DNA of 5,053 bases, taken from Polaribacter sp. GTDB lineage: Bacteria > Bacteroidota > Bacteroidia > Flavobacteriales > Flavobacteriaceae. The stretch is from contig DPRC01000197.1 in assembly GCA_003537695.1 (NCBI GenBank), positions 5,430 through 10,482 of the forward strand, in the 5' to 3' direction. The notes under the pieces were generated by a model, which was not told where the DNA came from, ran no database searches, and saw only the letters and a list, made by a program, of their open reading frames with translations. The translations under genes were made by a program, and so were the position numbers. Shown here one piece after another: positions 1 through 5,053 of this stretch (the first letter of the stretch is position 1; the number at the start of each line of letters is the position of its first letter).

Positions 1-392
1 TTGAAAATATTTGTGCTATCATGCTCGTATATTTTTGAAATTAAATTTTGACGCAGTGCTAAAATAGCTCTTCTTCCTAAATCAACTAACTTCACTTCTT
101 CAGAAACATCTTCTCCAATTTCAAAATCAGGTTCAATCAAACGTGCCTCTGCCAGTTCAATCTCTTCATTATCATCTTCTGAAAAACCATCAGCAACCAC
201 GACTCTATTTCTCCAAATCTCTAAATCTCCCTTATCTGGATTGATAATAATATCAAAATTATCATCTGACCCAAACTTTCGTTTTAAGGTAGCTCTAAAT
301 ACTTCTTCTAAAATAGACATTAATGTTACTCTGTCTATGCTCTTGTTGTCCTTGAATTCTGAAAACGAATCAATTAATGCTATATTCTCCAT
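1..392 (-). CDS. nusA: Transcription termination/antitermination factor NusA, N-terminal fragment (cut by window edge)
   Basis: Reading from the ATG at 392-390 there are 130 uninterrupted codons before the gene runs off the left edge, so the stop and most of the protein lie outside. The protein begins MENIALIDSFSEFKD and carries the segments DRVTLMSILEEVF, NPDKGDLEIWRNRVVV, IEPDFEIGEDVSEEV and DLGRRAILALRQNLI, which I recognise as the NusA N-terminal domain. In this family that domain binds RNA polymerase, and the missing part would hold the S1 and KH RNA-binding domains. NusA modulates pausing, intrinsic termination and antitermination. The start lies 11 nt after the rimP stop with no gene or terminator between, so the two are almost certainly cotranscribed, as in the conserved rimP-nusA-infB order. 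No Shine-Dalgarno sequence precedes the start, which is normal for Bacteroidota. The fragment looks intact as far as it goes. Confidence 0.95.
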   Translation of the reverse strand, partial: MENIALIDSFSEFKDNKSIDRVTLMSILEEVFRATLKRKFGSDDNFDIIINPDKGDLEIWRNRVVVADGFSEDDNEEIELAEARLIEPDFEIGEDVSEEVKLVDLGRRAILALRQNLISKIYEHDSTNIF

Positions 393-403
393 TACGTTTT
401 TTC

Positions 404-865
404 TTAAAATACGATTTTCACTCTTGCTTCTATAATATCTGTATGCGCTATCGTTACTGTTTTTTGAACCGTAACTTTTCCTTTACCTATTTCTTTTGGC
501 TCTCTCGCTTTCCACTGTAAGACGATTTTTTCCTCGTCTGCATCAGATAGGGTTCCTTCAAACTCTTCTGTTTCGGTTTTTACTTTAAGAATTCTATTCA
601 AATTCTTAATATATTGCCGTTTCACTTTTAATGGATGTGCAATGTCTGGCGTTGTTACTTCTAAAGAAAAATCTTCCGATTCCCTGTCTAAATTAGCATC
701 TATATTTCTGCTTATCCGAATACATTCACTTAACGGCACCCCATTATCTCCATCTACAACAACTTTAATTTTATCGTTTACAGATATTGATAATTCTATT
801 AAATACAACGATTCATTAAGTGCTAATGCCTCGTCAACTAAGTCTTTTATTACTGTTTGATTCAT
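404..865 (-). CDS. rimP: Ribosome maturation factor RimP
   Basis: This gene encodes 153 residues beginning MNQTVIKDLVDEALALNESLY. RimP is a cytoplasmic factor that binds free 30S subunits and helps their late maturation. The sequence shows the expected two parts: an N-terminal alpha/beta domain of roughly 75 residues (motifs LIELSISVNDKIKVVVDGDNGV, with the SECIRISRNIDANLD helix, then FSLEVTTPDIAHPL), and a C-terminal SH3-like beta domain that includes LKVKTETEEFEGTLSDADE. The segment EVTTPDIAHPLK corresponds to the family's conserved 'V(S/T)SPGxxxPL' region. Its length is normal for RimP. I chose the ATG at 865-863 because the protein then starts where the family usually starts. The frame is open further upstream to a GTG at 928, but that would add 21 residues encoded by the hairpin leader. 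nusA follows 11 nt downstream, and a good Bacteroidota promoter lies about 80 nt upstream. Confidence 0.95.
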   Translation of the reverse strand: MNQTVIKDLVDEALALNESLYLIELSISVNDKIKVVVDGDNGVPLSECIRISRNIDANLDRESEDFSLEVTTPDIAHPLKVKRQYIKNLNRILKVKTETEEFEGTLSDADEEKIVLQWKAREPKEIGKGKVTVQKTVTIAHTDIIEARVKIVF

Positions 866-877
866 ACTAAACCTTAA

Positions 878-925
878 AATGAAGTATAAAAAGAGGGGAC
901 TTTTAAGTCCCCTTCCTCCTTCATT
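878..925 (-). promoter_or_regulatory. Terminator-like hairpin nested in an outer helix, rimP leader (putative attenuator)
   Basis: On the minus strand the inner stem GGGGACTT/AAGTCCCC (912-905 with 902-895, perfectly complementary) can extend by one A-T pair (913/894) and is followed by TCTTTTTA (894-887), the form of an intrinsic terminator. A 7-bp helix AATGAAG/CTTCATT (925-919 with 884-878) encloses it. The structure lies between the predicted rimP promoter and the rimP start. The only other neighbour, the stress-protein gene, is transcribed away from it, so it cannot be the terminator of an upstream gene. On the plus strand the tail is not U-rich. I infer a leader regulating readthrough into rimP-nusA. 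A passive mRNA-stabilising hairpin is the main alternative. Attenuator-type leaders upstream of rimP/nusA operons are known in Gammaproteobacteria, but no relationship can be shown here. Confidence 0.6.
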
Positions 926-942
926 CACTATAAATTTCGGTG

Positions 943-973
943 CAAATATACGAATTGTTTACGATTTACCAAA
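943..973 (-). promoter_or_regulatory. Bacteroidota-type promoter for rimP-nusA
   Basis: Read on the minus strand, TTTG (973-970) is followed by a 19-nt spacer and then TATATTTG (950-943). This fits the Bacteroidota primary sigma factor consensus of a -33 TTTG and a -7 TAnnTTTG separated by about 17-23 nt. The -7 box is followed by CACCG, a sequence often seen just after such boxes. Transcription would start at roughly 935-940, giving a leader of about 70-75 nt before the rimP ATG. This is a motif match only; no start site has been measured. Confidence 0.75.
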
Positions 974-1039
974 CCTCTAGAATTCATTATTTTTTTGTAA
1001 CTTGAACTAACTCAAATTTTAATCTTAAAACACTGAGCT

Positions 1040-1867
1040 ATGAAAAAGATTCTAGTCCCTGTTGACTTTTCTAAACCGTCTGAATATGCTGCAAAAATGG
1101 CCGCTAAAATTGCAGAAAAAACAAATGCTACAGTGTATTTAATACATTTTATTGAGCTTCCTTCTGGGGTTGTAGATATCGGAGTAAGTAGTCGGTTTAG
1201 CATTCCGGAAAGCATGTTGTATTTGAGAAAAACAAAAGATAAAATATTAGCCTTTAAAAAGATTTTTTTTTCTGAAGAAATCACTGTTGAATATTTCATT
1301 AAACTTAGCGATCCCTTTGAAGGTATTAAAAAATATGCACAAAAAATTGATGCAGATTTAATCATTATGGGCTCCAAAGGACATTCAAAAATTGATGATA
1401 TTATTGTTGGGTCTAATACAGAAAAAGTAGTACGCAGCTCAAAAATACCAGTTATAATTGTAAAAAGAAATCCTAAAAAATTTAAATTAAAGAATTTGGT
1501 CTTTGCCTCAAACTTTAAAAAAGAAAATCAAGAAGCTTTTGGTAAATTTTTAGACTTTGCGAACGCCTTTAAAAGTAAAGTTCATCTCTTACAAATAAAT
1601 ACACCCTCACAATTTGAAAACACAACTGATTCAAAACAAAAAATAAAAAAGTTCATAGCAGCATATGAACTCCCTAAGTTCTCAATAAATATTTATAATG
1701 ACAACTCTGTAGAAAAGGGTATTTTAAACTTTTCTACAGAGAAAAAAGCAGACTTAATTGCTTTAAGCACGCATGGAAGAAGTGGAATTTCCCATCTATT
1801 TATGGGAAGTGTTGCTAAAAATCTCTCAAAAAAAGCACTAAAACCAATGTTTACAGTTAAAGTTTAA
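1040..1867 (+). CDS. Universal stress protein, two tandem UspA domains
   Basis: This 275-residue protein is made of two UspA-like alpha/beta domains, about residues 1-142 and 150-275. Universal stress proteins are cytoplasmic nucleotide-binding proteins that accumulate under starvation or stress; the exact partner here is unknown. Domain 1 has the N-terminal beta strand KKILVPVDFS with the nucleotide-contacting Asp9, and the signature G-xx-G-9x-G-S at residues 111-125 (GSKGHSKIDDIIVGS), followed by the PVIIVK strand, so it should bind ATP. Domain 2 repeats the layout (LVFASNF at about 152, STHGRSGISHLFMGS at 243-257, PMFTVKV at the end), but Asn replaces the expected Asp and Ser replaces the first motif glycine. 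Twin-domain proteins of about 270-280 residues are common in Bacteroidota. The ATG at 1040 gives the standard start MKKILVPVDFS. It is divergent from rimP and convergent with the dehydrogenase gene. I find no convincing promoter. Confidence 0.93.
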   Translation: MKKILVPVDFSKPSEYAAKMAAKIAEKTNATVYLIHFIELPSGVVDIGVSSRFSIPESMLYLRKTKDKILAFKKIFFSEEITVEYFIKLSDPFEGIKKYAQKIDADLIIMGSKGHSKIDDIIVGSNTEKVVRSSKIPVIIVKRNPKKFKLKNLVFASNFKKENQEAFGKFLDFANAFKSKVHLLQINTPSQFENTTDSKQKIKKFIAAYELPKFSINIYNDNSVEKGILNFSTEKKADLIALSTHGRSGISHLFMGSVAKNLSKKALKPMFTVKV

Positions 1868-1871
1868 GTCC

Positions 1872-1914
1872 AAAAAAAAACTCCTTATCTTATGTTAAGA
1901 AAGGAGTTTTTTTT
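1872..1914. terminator. Bidirectional intrinsic terminator between usp and the GapN-like gene
   Basis: The core stem is CTCCTT (1881-1886) with AAGGAG (1901-1906), continued by TCTTA (1888-1892) with TAAGA (1896-1900) around a TGT loop, leaving one bulged A at 1887. A run of As (1872-1880) and a run of Ts (1907-1914) flank it, so transcripts from either strand end in a hairpin followed by a U run. It starts a few bases after the usp stop and about 25 nt beyond the dehydrogenase stop, exactly between two converging genes. Confidence 0.9.
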
Positions 1915-1937
1915 GGAGTTACCCCAACTAGATTCTA

Positions 1938-3530
1938 CTACAGTATGTAATCTGTACTGATAAAGTTAGAGGTCTTCTTATCTAACAATTCTTTTAAGAT
2001 TGCATTGTTATACTCGGTGTCTTTTGCCGCTAAAAAAGTTCTGATTGAAAATGAACGCAAAGCATCATGTACACTTAAAGTTGCAACGGCAGAATCTTTT
2101 CTTCCTGTAAATGGATATACATCTGGTCCACGTTGTGCCGCGCTATTCAAGTTTACTCTACATACTAAATTTACCAACGTATCAATTAATGGTGCTAATG
2201 TTTTCACCTCACTACCAAACACACTTACTTGTTGCCCGTAATTTGAAGCAGCCATGTCGTCTAAAGGTTCTTGAATGTTTTTAAACGAAACGATTGGTAT
2301 TACTGGACCAAATTGCTCCTCTTCAAAGACTCTAGAATCTTTAGAAACTGGATATAAAACTGCAGGGAAAATATAATTCTCGGTAGTTTCTCCACCTCTT
2401 CTATTGATAACTTTCGCCCCTTTTAAAACAGCATCGTCAATTAATTCTTGAATATATGCTGGTTTTCCTGGCTCTGGTAAAGGCGTTAATTTTGCATCAT
2501 TTTCCCAAGGATTTCCGAATTTTAAATTGTCTACTTTTTCTGCAAATCGTTTGTTAAATTCAGCAACGATGTCTTCATGTACATAGAGTATTTTTAAAGC
2601 AGTACATCGCTGTCCATTAAATGAAGTTGCACCTGAAATACATTCATTAATTGCTAAATCTAAATCTGCATCCGATAAAACAATTCCTGGATTCTTCGCC
2701 TCTAAACCTAATACCAAACGCAATCTATTTTTCTGTGGATGATTTGCTTGAATTGCATTTGCAGAAGTACTGTTTCCAATCAAGGCCAATACATCAACCA
2801 AACCCGTTTTCATGATTGGCGTAGCCAACGTCCTTCCTCTACCATATATAATATTTACAACACCTGCAGGGAAGCTCGTTTGAAATGCCTCTAATAATGG
2901 TGACAATAATAAAACACCATGTTTCGCTGGCTTAAATACAGTGGTATTCCCCATAATCAAGGCAGGGATTAACAAGGCAAACGTTTCATTTAAAGGATAA
3001 TTATAAGGACCTAAACAAAGCACAACACCTAAAGGACCTCTTCTAATATGCGCATGGACTCCACTGTTTTTTTGAAACTTTGCAGAATCCCGGTCCATTT
3101 GCTTATAATCTTCAATTGTATCGTAAATATATTCTACTGTTCTGTCAAACTCTTTTTCTGAATCTGGCAACGTTTTGCCAATTTCCCACATCAGTAATTT
3201 TACAATAGCTGCCCTCTTCGTTTTCATTTGCACCACAAACTTCTCCATAGCAGCAATACGTCCCTCTACCTTCATTGTAGGCCATAACCCTTGACCTCTT
3301 CCATATGCTTTCGACGCAGCATTTAATGCCTCAAGAGCTTCTTCTCCTGTTAAATCTGGAACCGTTCCTAATAATGTTGGCTTGTATTCTTCGGTGGACG
3401 AAATTGTTGAGTGCACTTCTGCAGTGGCACCTTTCCACACCTTCAACTCACCAGCAACTAAATAAGTATTTTGATTGACCAGTGACGTAATTTTATATTC
3501 GTTCGGGATTTCTTTAAATGTATTCTTCAT
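1938..3530 (-). CDS. Aldehyde dehydrogenase family protein, GapN-like (probable NADP-dependent glyceraldehyde-3-phosphate dehydrogenase)
   Basis: This gene encodes 530 residues of the aldehyde dehydrogenase superfamily. In the GapN group the reaction is irreversible oxidation of glyceraldehyde 3-phosphate to 3-phosphoglycerate with reduction of NADP, bypassing two glycolytic steps and supplying NADPH. Visible motifs, in order: GPYNYPLN with the oxyanion-hole Asn177; VFKPAKHG with the cofactor-binding Lys200; IGNSTSAN (about 251-258) in the nucleotide-binding fold; [10 protein letters not shown] with the catalytic Cys309; EEEQFGPV with Glu405 and Phe407; and [16 protein letters not shown] (466-481), which resembles the QRGPDNFPF segment of streptococcal GapN. 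The usual catalytic-base motif LELGGK is here LGLEAK (274-279), so Gly275 occupies the glutamate position. The protein is longer than streptococcal GapN, with extra sequence at the N-terminus. The ATG at 3530 is preferred over a TTG at 3602, which would add 24 residues coded by AT-rich intergenic sequence. Superfamily membership is certain; substrate is inferred. Confidence 0.85.
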   Translation of the reverse strand: MKNTFKEIPNEYKITSLVNQNTYLVAGELKVWKGATAEVHSTISSTEEYKPTLLGTVPDLTGEEALEALNAASKAYGRGQGLWPTMKVEGRIAAMEKFVVQMKTKRAAIVKLLMWEIGKTLPDSEKEFDRTVEYIYDTIEDYKQMDRDSAKFQKNSGVHAHIRRGPLGVVLCLGPYNYPLNETFALLIPALIMGNTTVFKPAKHGVLLLSPLLEAFQTSFPAGVVNIIYGRGRTLATPIMKTGLVDVLALIGNSTSANAIQANHPQKNRLRLVLGLEAKNPGIVLSDADLDLAINECISGATSFNGQRCTALKILYVHEDIVAEFNKRFAEKVDNLKFGNPWENDAKLTPLPEPGKPAYIQELIDDAVLKGAKVINRRGGETTENYIFPAVLYPVSKDSRVFEEEQFGPVIPIVSFKNIQEPLDDMAASNYGQQVSVFGSEVKTLAPLIDTLVNLVCRVNLNSAAQRGPDVYPFTGRKDSAVATLSVHDALRSFSIRTFLAAKDTEYNNAILKELLDKKTSNFISTDYIL

Positions 3531-3614
3531 AAATTGAGTTTTGCAAAAAAGCGAAGTTCTTTGATTAAAAAATAATAAATAAAAGGCAAAATGATTCTTC
3601 AATTACATTATCAT

Positions 3615-3622
3615 CAAAATTA
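3615..3622 (-). promoter_or_regulatory. Weak promoter candidate (-7 box) for the GapN-like gene
   Basis: The minus strand reads TAATTTTG, matching the Bacteroidota -7 consensus TAnnTTTG, about 85 nt before the ATG at 3530. The region upstream is A+T only, and no TTTG or TTG is found at the right distance for a -33 element. In such AT-rich sequence a lone -7 match can arise by chance. Confidence 0.25.
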
Positions 3623-3658
3623 ACTAAAAAAAAGTATAAAATATATTATTTCCTTTTT

Positions 3659-3678
3659 AAAAAACGAAAAGGATTTCG
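3659..3678 (-). terminator. Weak intrinsic terminator candidate downstream of ilvA
   Basis: On the minus strand, 26 nt after the ilvA stop, CGAAA (3678-3674) can pair with TTTCG (3669-3665) around a TCCT loop, followed directly by six Ts (3664-3659). The stem is only 5 bp, so this would be a weak terminator. A competing pairing, TCCTTTT (3673-3667) with AAAAGGA (3657-3651), overlaps it. Transcription from ilvA into the dehydrogenase gene cannot be excluded. Confidence 0.35.
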
Positions 3679-3704
3679 GAGGCTATCCAAGCACTAAAAA
3701 ACGA

Positions 3705-4967
3705 CTATAATAAAAACTGCAGTAGATCTGGTTTGTCATTTAAATAATCTCCAAAAAAGCCTCTCTCTTTCATTCTTTGAATTAAAGGTGCTAAATCTTC
3801 TGCTGACTTTAGTTCTAAACCTACCACTGCTGCTCCATTTTCTCTATTTGTTTTTTTTGTATATTCAAAATGAGTAATATCGTCTTTGGGACCTAAAACT
3901 TCTGCAACAAACTCTTTTAATGCACCTGCTCTTTGCGGAAATTTAACAATAAAATAATGCTTTAAATTCGCAAATAACATGGCACGTTCCTTAATTTCTG
4001 CCGTTCTCGTAATATCATTATTACTTCCGCTAACGATACAAACTACATTTTTTCCTTTTATCTCTTCAGCAAAAGAATCTAATGCAGCAATACTTAAAGC
4101 ACCTGCAGGTTCCACAACAATAGCATCTTTATTATATAAATCTAAAATTATCTGACAAATTTTTCCCTCAGGAATTGTCACCATTTTATGCAGATTTTGC
4201 TGACAAATTTCAAAGTTTAAATCCCCTACTCGTTTTACGGCAGCTCCATCTACAAAGGAGTCAATTTTTTCTAACGCCGTAATTTTTTTATTTTTTAGAG
4301 AAGTAAGCATCGAAGGGGCGCCTTCTGGTTCCACCCCAATAATTTTTGTTGCTGGCGACAAGTACTTAAATACAGACGACAAGCCTGATGAAAGACCACC
4401 ACCACCCACAGCCACAAAAACATAATCAATCTTTTTAGTGGTTTGCGATAAGATCTCTAAACCAACCGTTGCCTGTCCTTCAATTACTTTCTCATCATTA
4501 AAAGGATGGATAAATGTTTTATTTTGTGCTGTACACGAAGTGTTTGCGAGGTTAAATGCATCATCAAAAGTATCTCCTTCGATGACCACTTCAATAAAAT
4601 CTTCCCCAAACATTTTTACTTGATTTATTTTTTGATTTGGTGTTGGAGAAGGCATGAAAATAGTTCCTTTTACCTTCAAAATCTTGCATGACAGGGCAAC
4701 GCCTTGCGCATGGTTCCCCGCACTTGCACAAACAATTCCACGTTTCTTTTCATCTGCATTTAAAGAAGACATTTTATTATAGGCGCCTCTAATTTTATAA
4801 GAACGAACCACCTGTAAGTCTTCCCTTTTAAATAAAATAGTGGAAGCAAACTGTTTCGAAAGATTACGGTTCTTGTTTAAAGGCGTTATATATGCAACTC
4901 CTTCTAAATTTTTAGCTGCAGCTTTTACGTTCTCTAGCGTCGGGGAATAAACTTGTTTTACGGGCAT
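3705..4967 (-). CDS. ilvA: Threonine ammonia-lyase (threonine dehydratase), biosynthetic, IlvA
   Basis: This gene encodes 420 residues. IlvA deaminates L-threonine to 2-oxobutanoate and ammonia with pyridoxal phosphate, the committed step of isoleucine synthesis in the cytoplasm. The catalytic domain (about 1-320) shows SYKIRGA with the PLP lysine Lys58, SAGNHAQG (82-89), the phosphate-binding loop GGGGL (188-192), EPAGA (286-290) and SGSNND (313-318). The C-terminal part (about 335-420, HYFIVKFPQRAGALKEF onward) is a single ACT-like regulatory domain; in this family such domains mediate inhibition by isoleucine and response to valine. The length fits the medium form found in Bacillus and Bacteroidota, shorter than the 514-residue E. 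coli enzyme with two such domains. This domain distinguishes it from catabolic TdcB and from serine racemase. The ATG at 4967 has no Shine-Dalgarno sequence. I find no promoter match in the 86 nt upstream, so it may be transcribed from a gene beyond the right edge, perhaps other ilv genes. Confidence 0.95.
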   Translation of the reverse strand: MPVKQVYSPTLENVKAAAKNLEGVAYITPLNKNRNLSKQFASTILFKREDLQVVRSYKIRGAYNKMSSLNADEKKRGIVCASAGNHAQGVALSCKILKVKGTIFMPSPTPNQKINQVKMFGEDFIEVVIEGDTFDDAFNLANTSCTAQNKTFIHPFNDEKVIEGQATVGLEILSQTTKKIDYVFVAVGGGGLSSGLSSVFKYLSPATKIIGVEPEGAPSMLTSLKNKKITALEKIDSFVDGAAVKRVGDLNFEICQQNLHKMVTIPEGKICQIILDLYNKDAIVVEPAGALSIAALDSFAEEIKGKNVVCIVSGSNNDITRTAEIKERAMLFANLKHYFIVKFPQRAGALKEFVAEVLGPKDDITHFEYTKKTNRENGAAVVGLELKSAEDLAPLIQRMKERGFFGDYLNDKPDLLQFLL

Positions 4968-4985
4968 AATATTCAGTTTAAGACT

Positions 4986-5019
4986 AAAGCCTATCAGATT
5001 TTAAAATCTGACAGGCTTT
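4986..5019 (-). repeat. Long hairpin (17-bp inverted repeat) in the ilvA upstream region
   Basis: Arms AAAGCCT-A-TCAGATTTT (4986-5002) and AAAATCTGA-C-AGGCTTT (5003-5019) are complementary except at 4993/5012. In plus-strand RNA that position is an A-C mismatch; in minus-strand RNA it is a G-U wobble, so the minus-strand transcript forms an unbroken stem (about 15 bp with a UUAA loop). The hairpin ends 18 nt before the ilvA ATG. Its minus-strand tail (TTTAGTCTTAAAC) is not a strong U run. It may be a readthrough terminator or processing site between an upstream gene and ilvA, or a copy of a dispersed intergenic palindrome. CAGATTTTAAAATCTG-type palindromes are familiar from flavobacterial intergenic regions, but copy number cannot be judged here. 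Confidence 0.7.
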
Positions 5020-5053
5020 GTTAAAATTTAAAATCTTTAAGTTCTATTTATAC

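Noticed and set aside
241..860. Plus-strand open frames at 241-435 and 642-860
   Set aside because: Both lie antisense to nusA and rimP, whose reading frames are clear; the translations are low-complexity Ser/Leu/Ile-rich shadows.
988..997. TATTTTTTTG upstream of usp as a -7 promoter box
   Set aside because: The spacing between TA and TTTG is four instead of two, and no -33 element lies at a suitable distance, so it is not a supported promoter.
1012..1377. Minus-strand open frame of 121 codons opposite the stress-protein gene
   Set aside because: It lies antisense to a well-recognised gene and its protein resembles no family; it is a shadow of that gene.
2005..2241. Plus-strand open frame opposite the 3' end of the dehydrogenase gene
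   Set aside because: It is the antisense of a conserved coding region (around QRGPDVYPF), with no start signal or family resemblance.
1938..3530. Dehydrogenase as a pseudogene because of the changed base motif
   Set aside because: The frame is intact over 530 codons and the catalytic Cys, oxyanion Asn, cofactor Lys and C-terminal motifs are all kept, so loss of function is not supported.
1938..3602. Longer start for the GapN-like protein (TTG at 3602, 24 extra residues)
   Set aside because: The extension is coded by very AT-rich intergenic DNA, has no recognisable domain and begins with TTG, whereas the ATG at 3530 gives a sensible start.
4438..4691. Two overlapping plus-strand open frames within ilvA
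   Set aside because: They are antisense to the conserved catalytic region of IlvA and overlap each other in different frames, as chance frames do.
4996..5036. Second copy of TTTAAAATCT (5027-5036) as an alternative pairing partner that could switch the ilvA hairpin
   Set aside because: The alternative helix would be about 7 A/U-rich pairs against about 15 pairs in the main hairpin, so it could not compete; the repeat is likely chance in AT-rich DNA.
1..5053. CRISPR arrays, insertion sequences, tRNA genes, toxin-antitoxin or defence genes, prophage parts
   Set aside because: Nothing on either strand supports any of these; coding space is filled by five recognisable housekeeping or metabolic genes with short spacers.

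Overview
The window comes from an AT-rich genome of the phylum Bacteroidota, most likely a marine-type member of the Flavobacteriaceae. This rests on the protein sequences (NusA, RimP, a two-domain universal stress protein and a medium-length IlvA read as typical flavobacterial versions), the lack of useful Shine-Dalgarno sequences before the starts, and a clear Bacteroidota promoter (TTTG, 19-nt spacer, TAnnTTTG) upstream of rimP. The assignment is by recognition, not by a search.

Layout, left to right. (1) Bases 1-865, minus strand: the 5' end of nusA (cut by the window edge) preceded by rimP, 11 nt apart, forming the start of the conserved rimP-nusA operon. (2) Bases 866-1039: a divergent intergenic region with a well-formed rimP promoter and, between it and rimP, a leader that can fold into a terminator-like hairpin inside an outer helix. 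(3) Bases 1040-1867, plus strand: a tandem UspA-domain universal stress protein. (4) Bases 1872-1914: a strong hairpin flanked by A and T runs, serving as a shared terminator for the converging genes. (5) Bases 1938-3530, minus strand: an aldehyde dehydrogenase of the GapN-like (non-phosphorylating glyceraldehyde-3-phosphate dehydrogenase) type with an unusual active-site sequence. (6) Bases 3531-3704: an AT-rich spacer with a weak terminator candidate for ilvA and a weak promoter candidate for the dehydrogenase. (7) Bases 3705-4967, minus strand: biosynthetic threonine dehydratase IlvA. (8) Bases 4968-5053: the ilvA upstream region, dominated by a long hairpin.

The genes are housekeeping and metabolic: ribosome maturation and transcription elongation (rimP, nusA), stress response (usp), central carbon metabolism with probable NADPH supply (GapN-like enzyme) and isoleucine biosynthesis (ilvA). 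No stretch longer than 300 bases lacks a gene. I see no mobile element, CRISPR array, tRNA, rRNA, toxin-antitoxin or defence locus, and no evidence for a wholly new system. The most interesting points are the rimP leader structure, the displaced catalytic glutamate of the dehydrogenase, and the ilvA upstream hairpin, which pairs fully only in minus-strand RNA.
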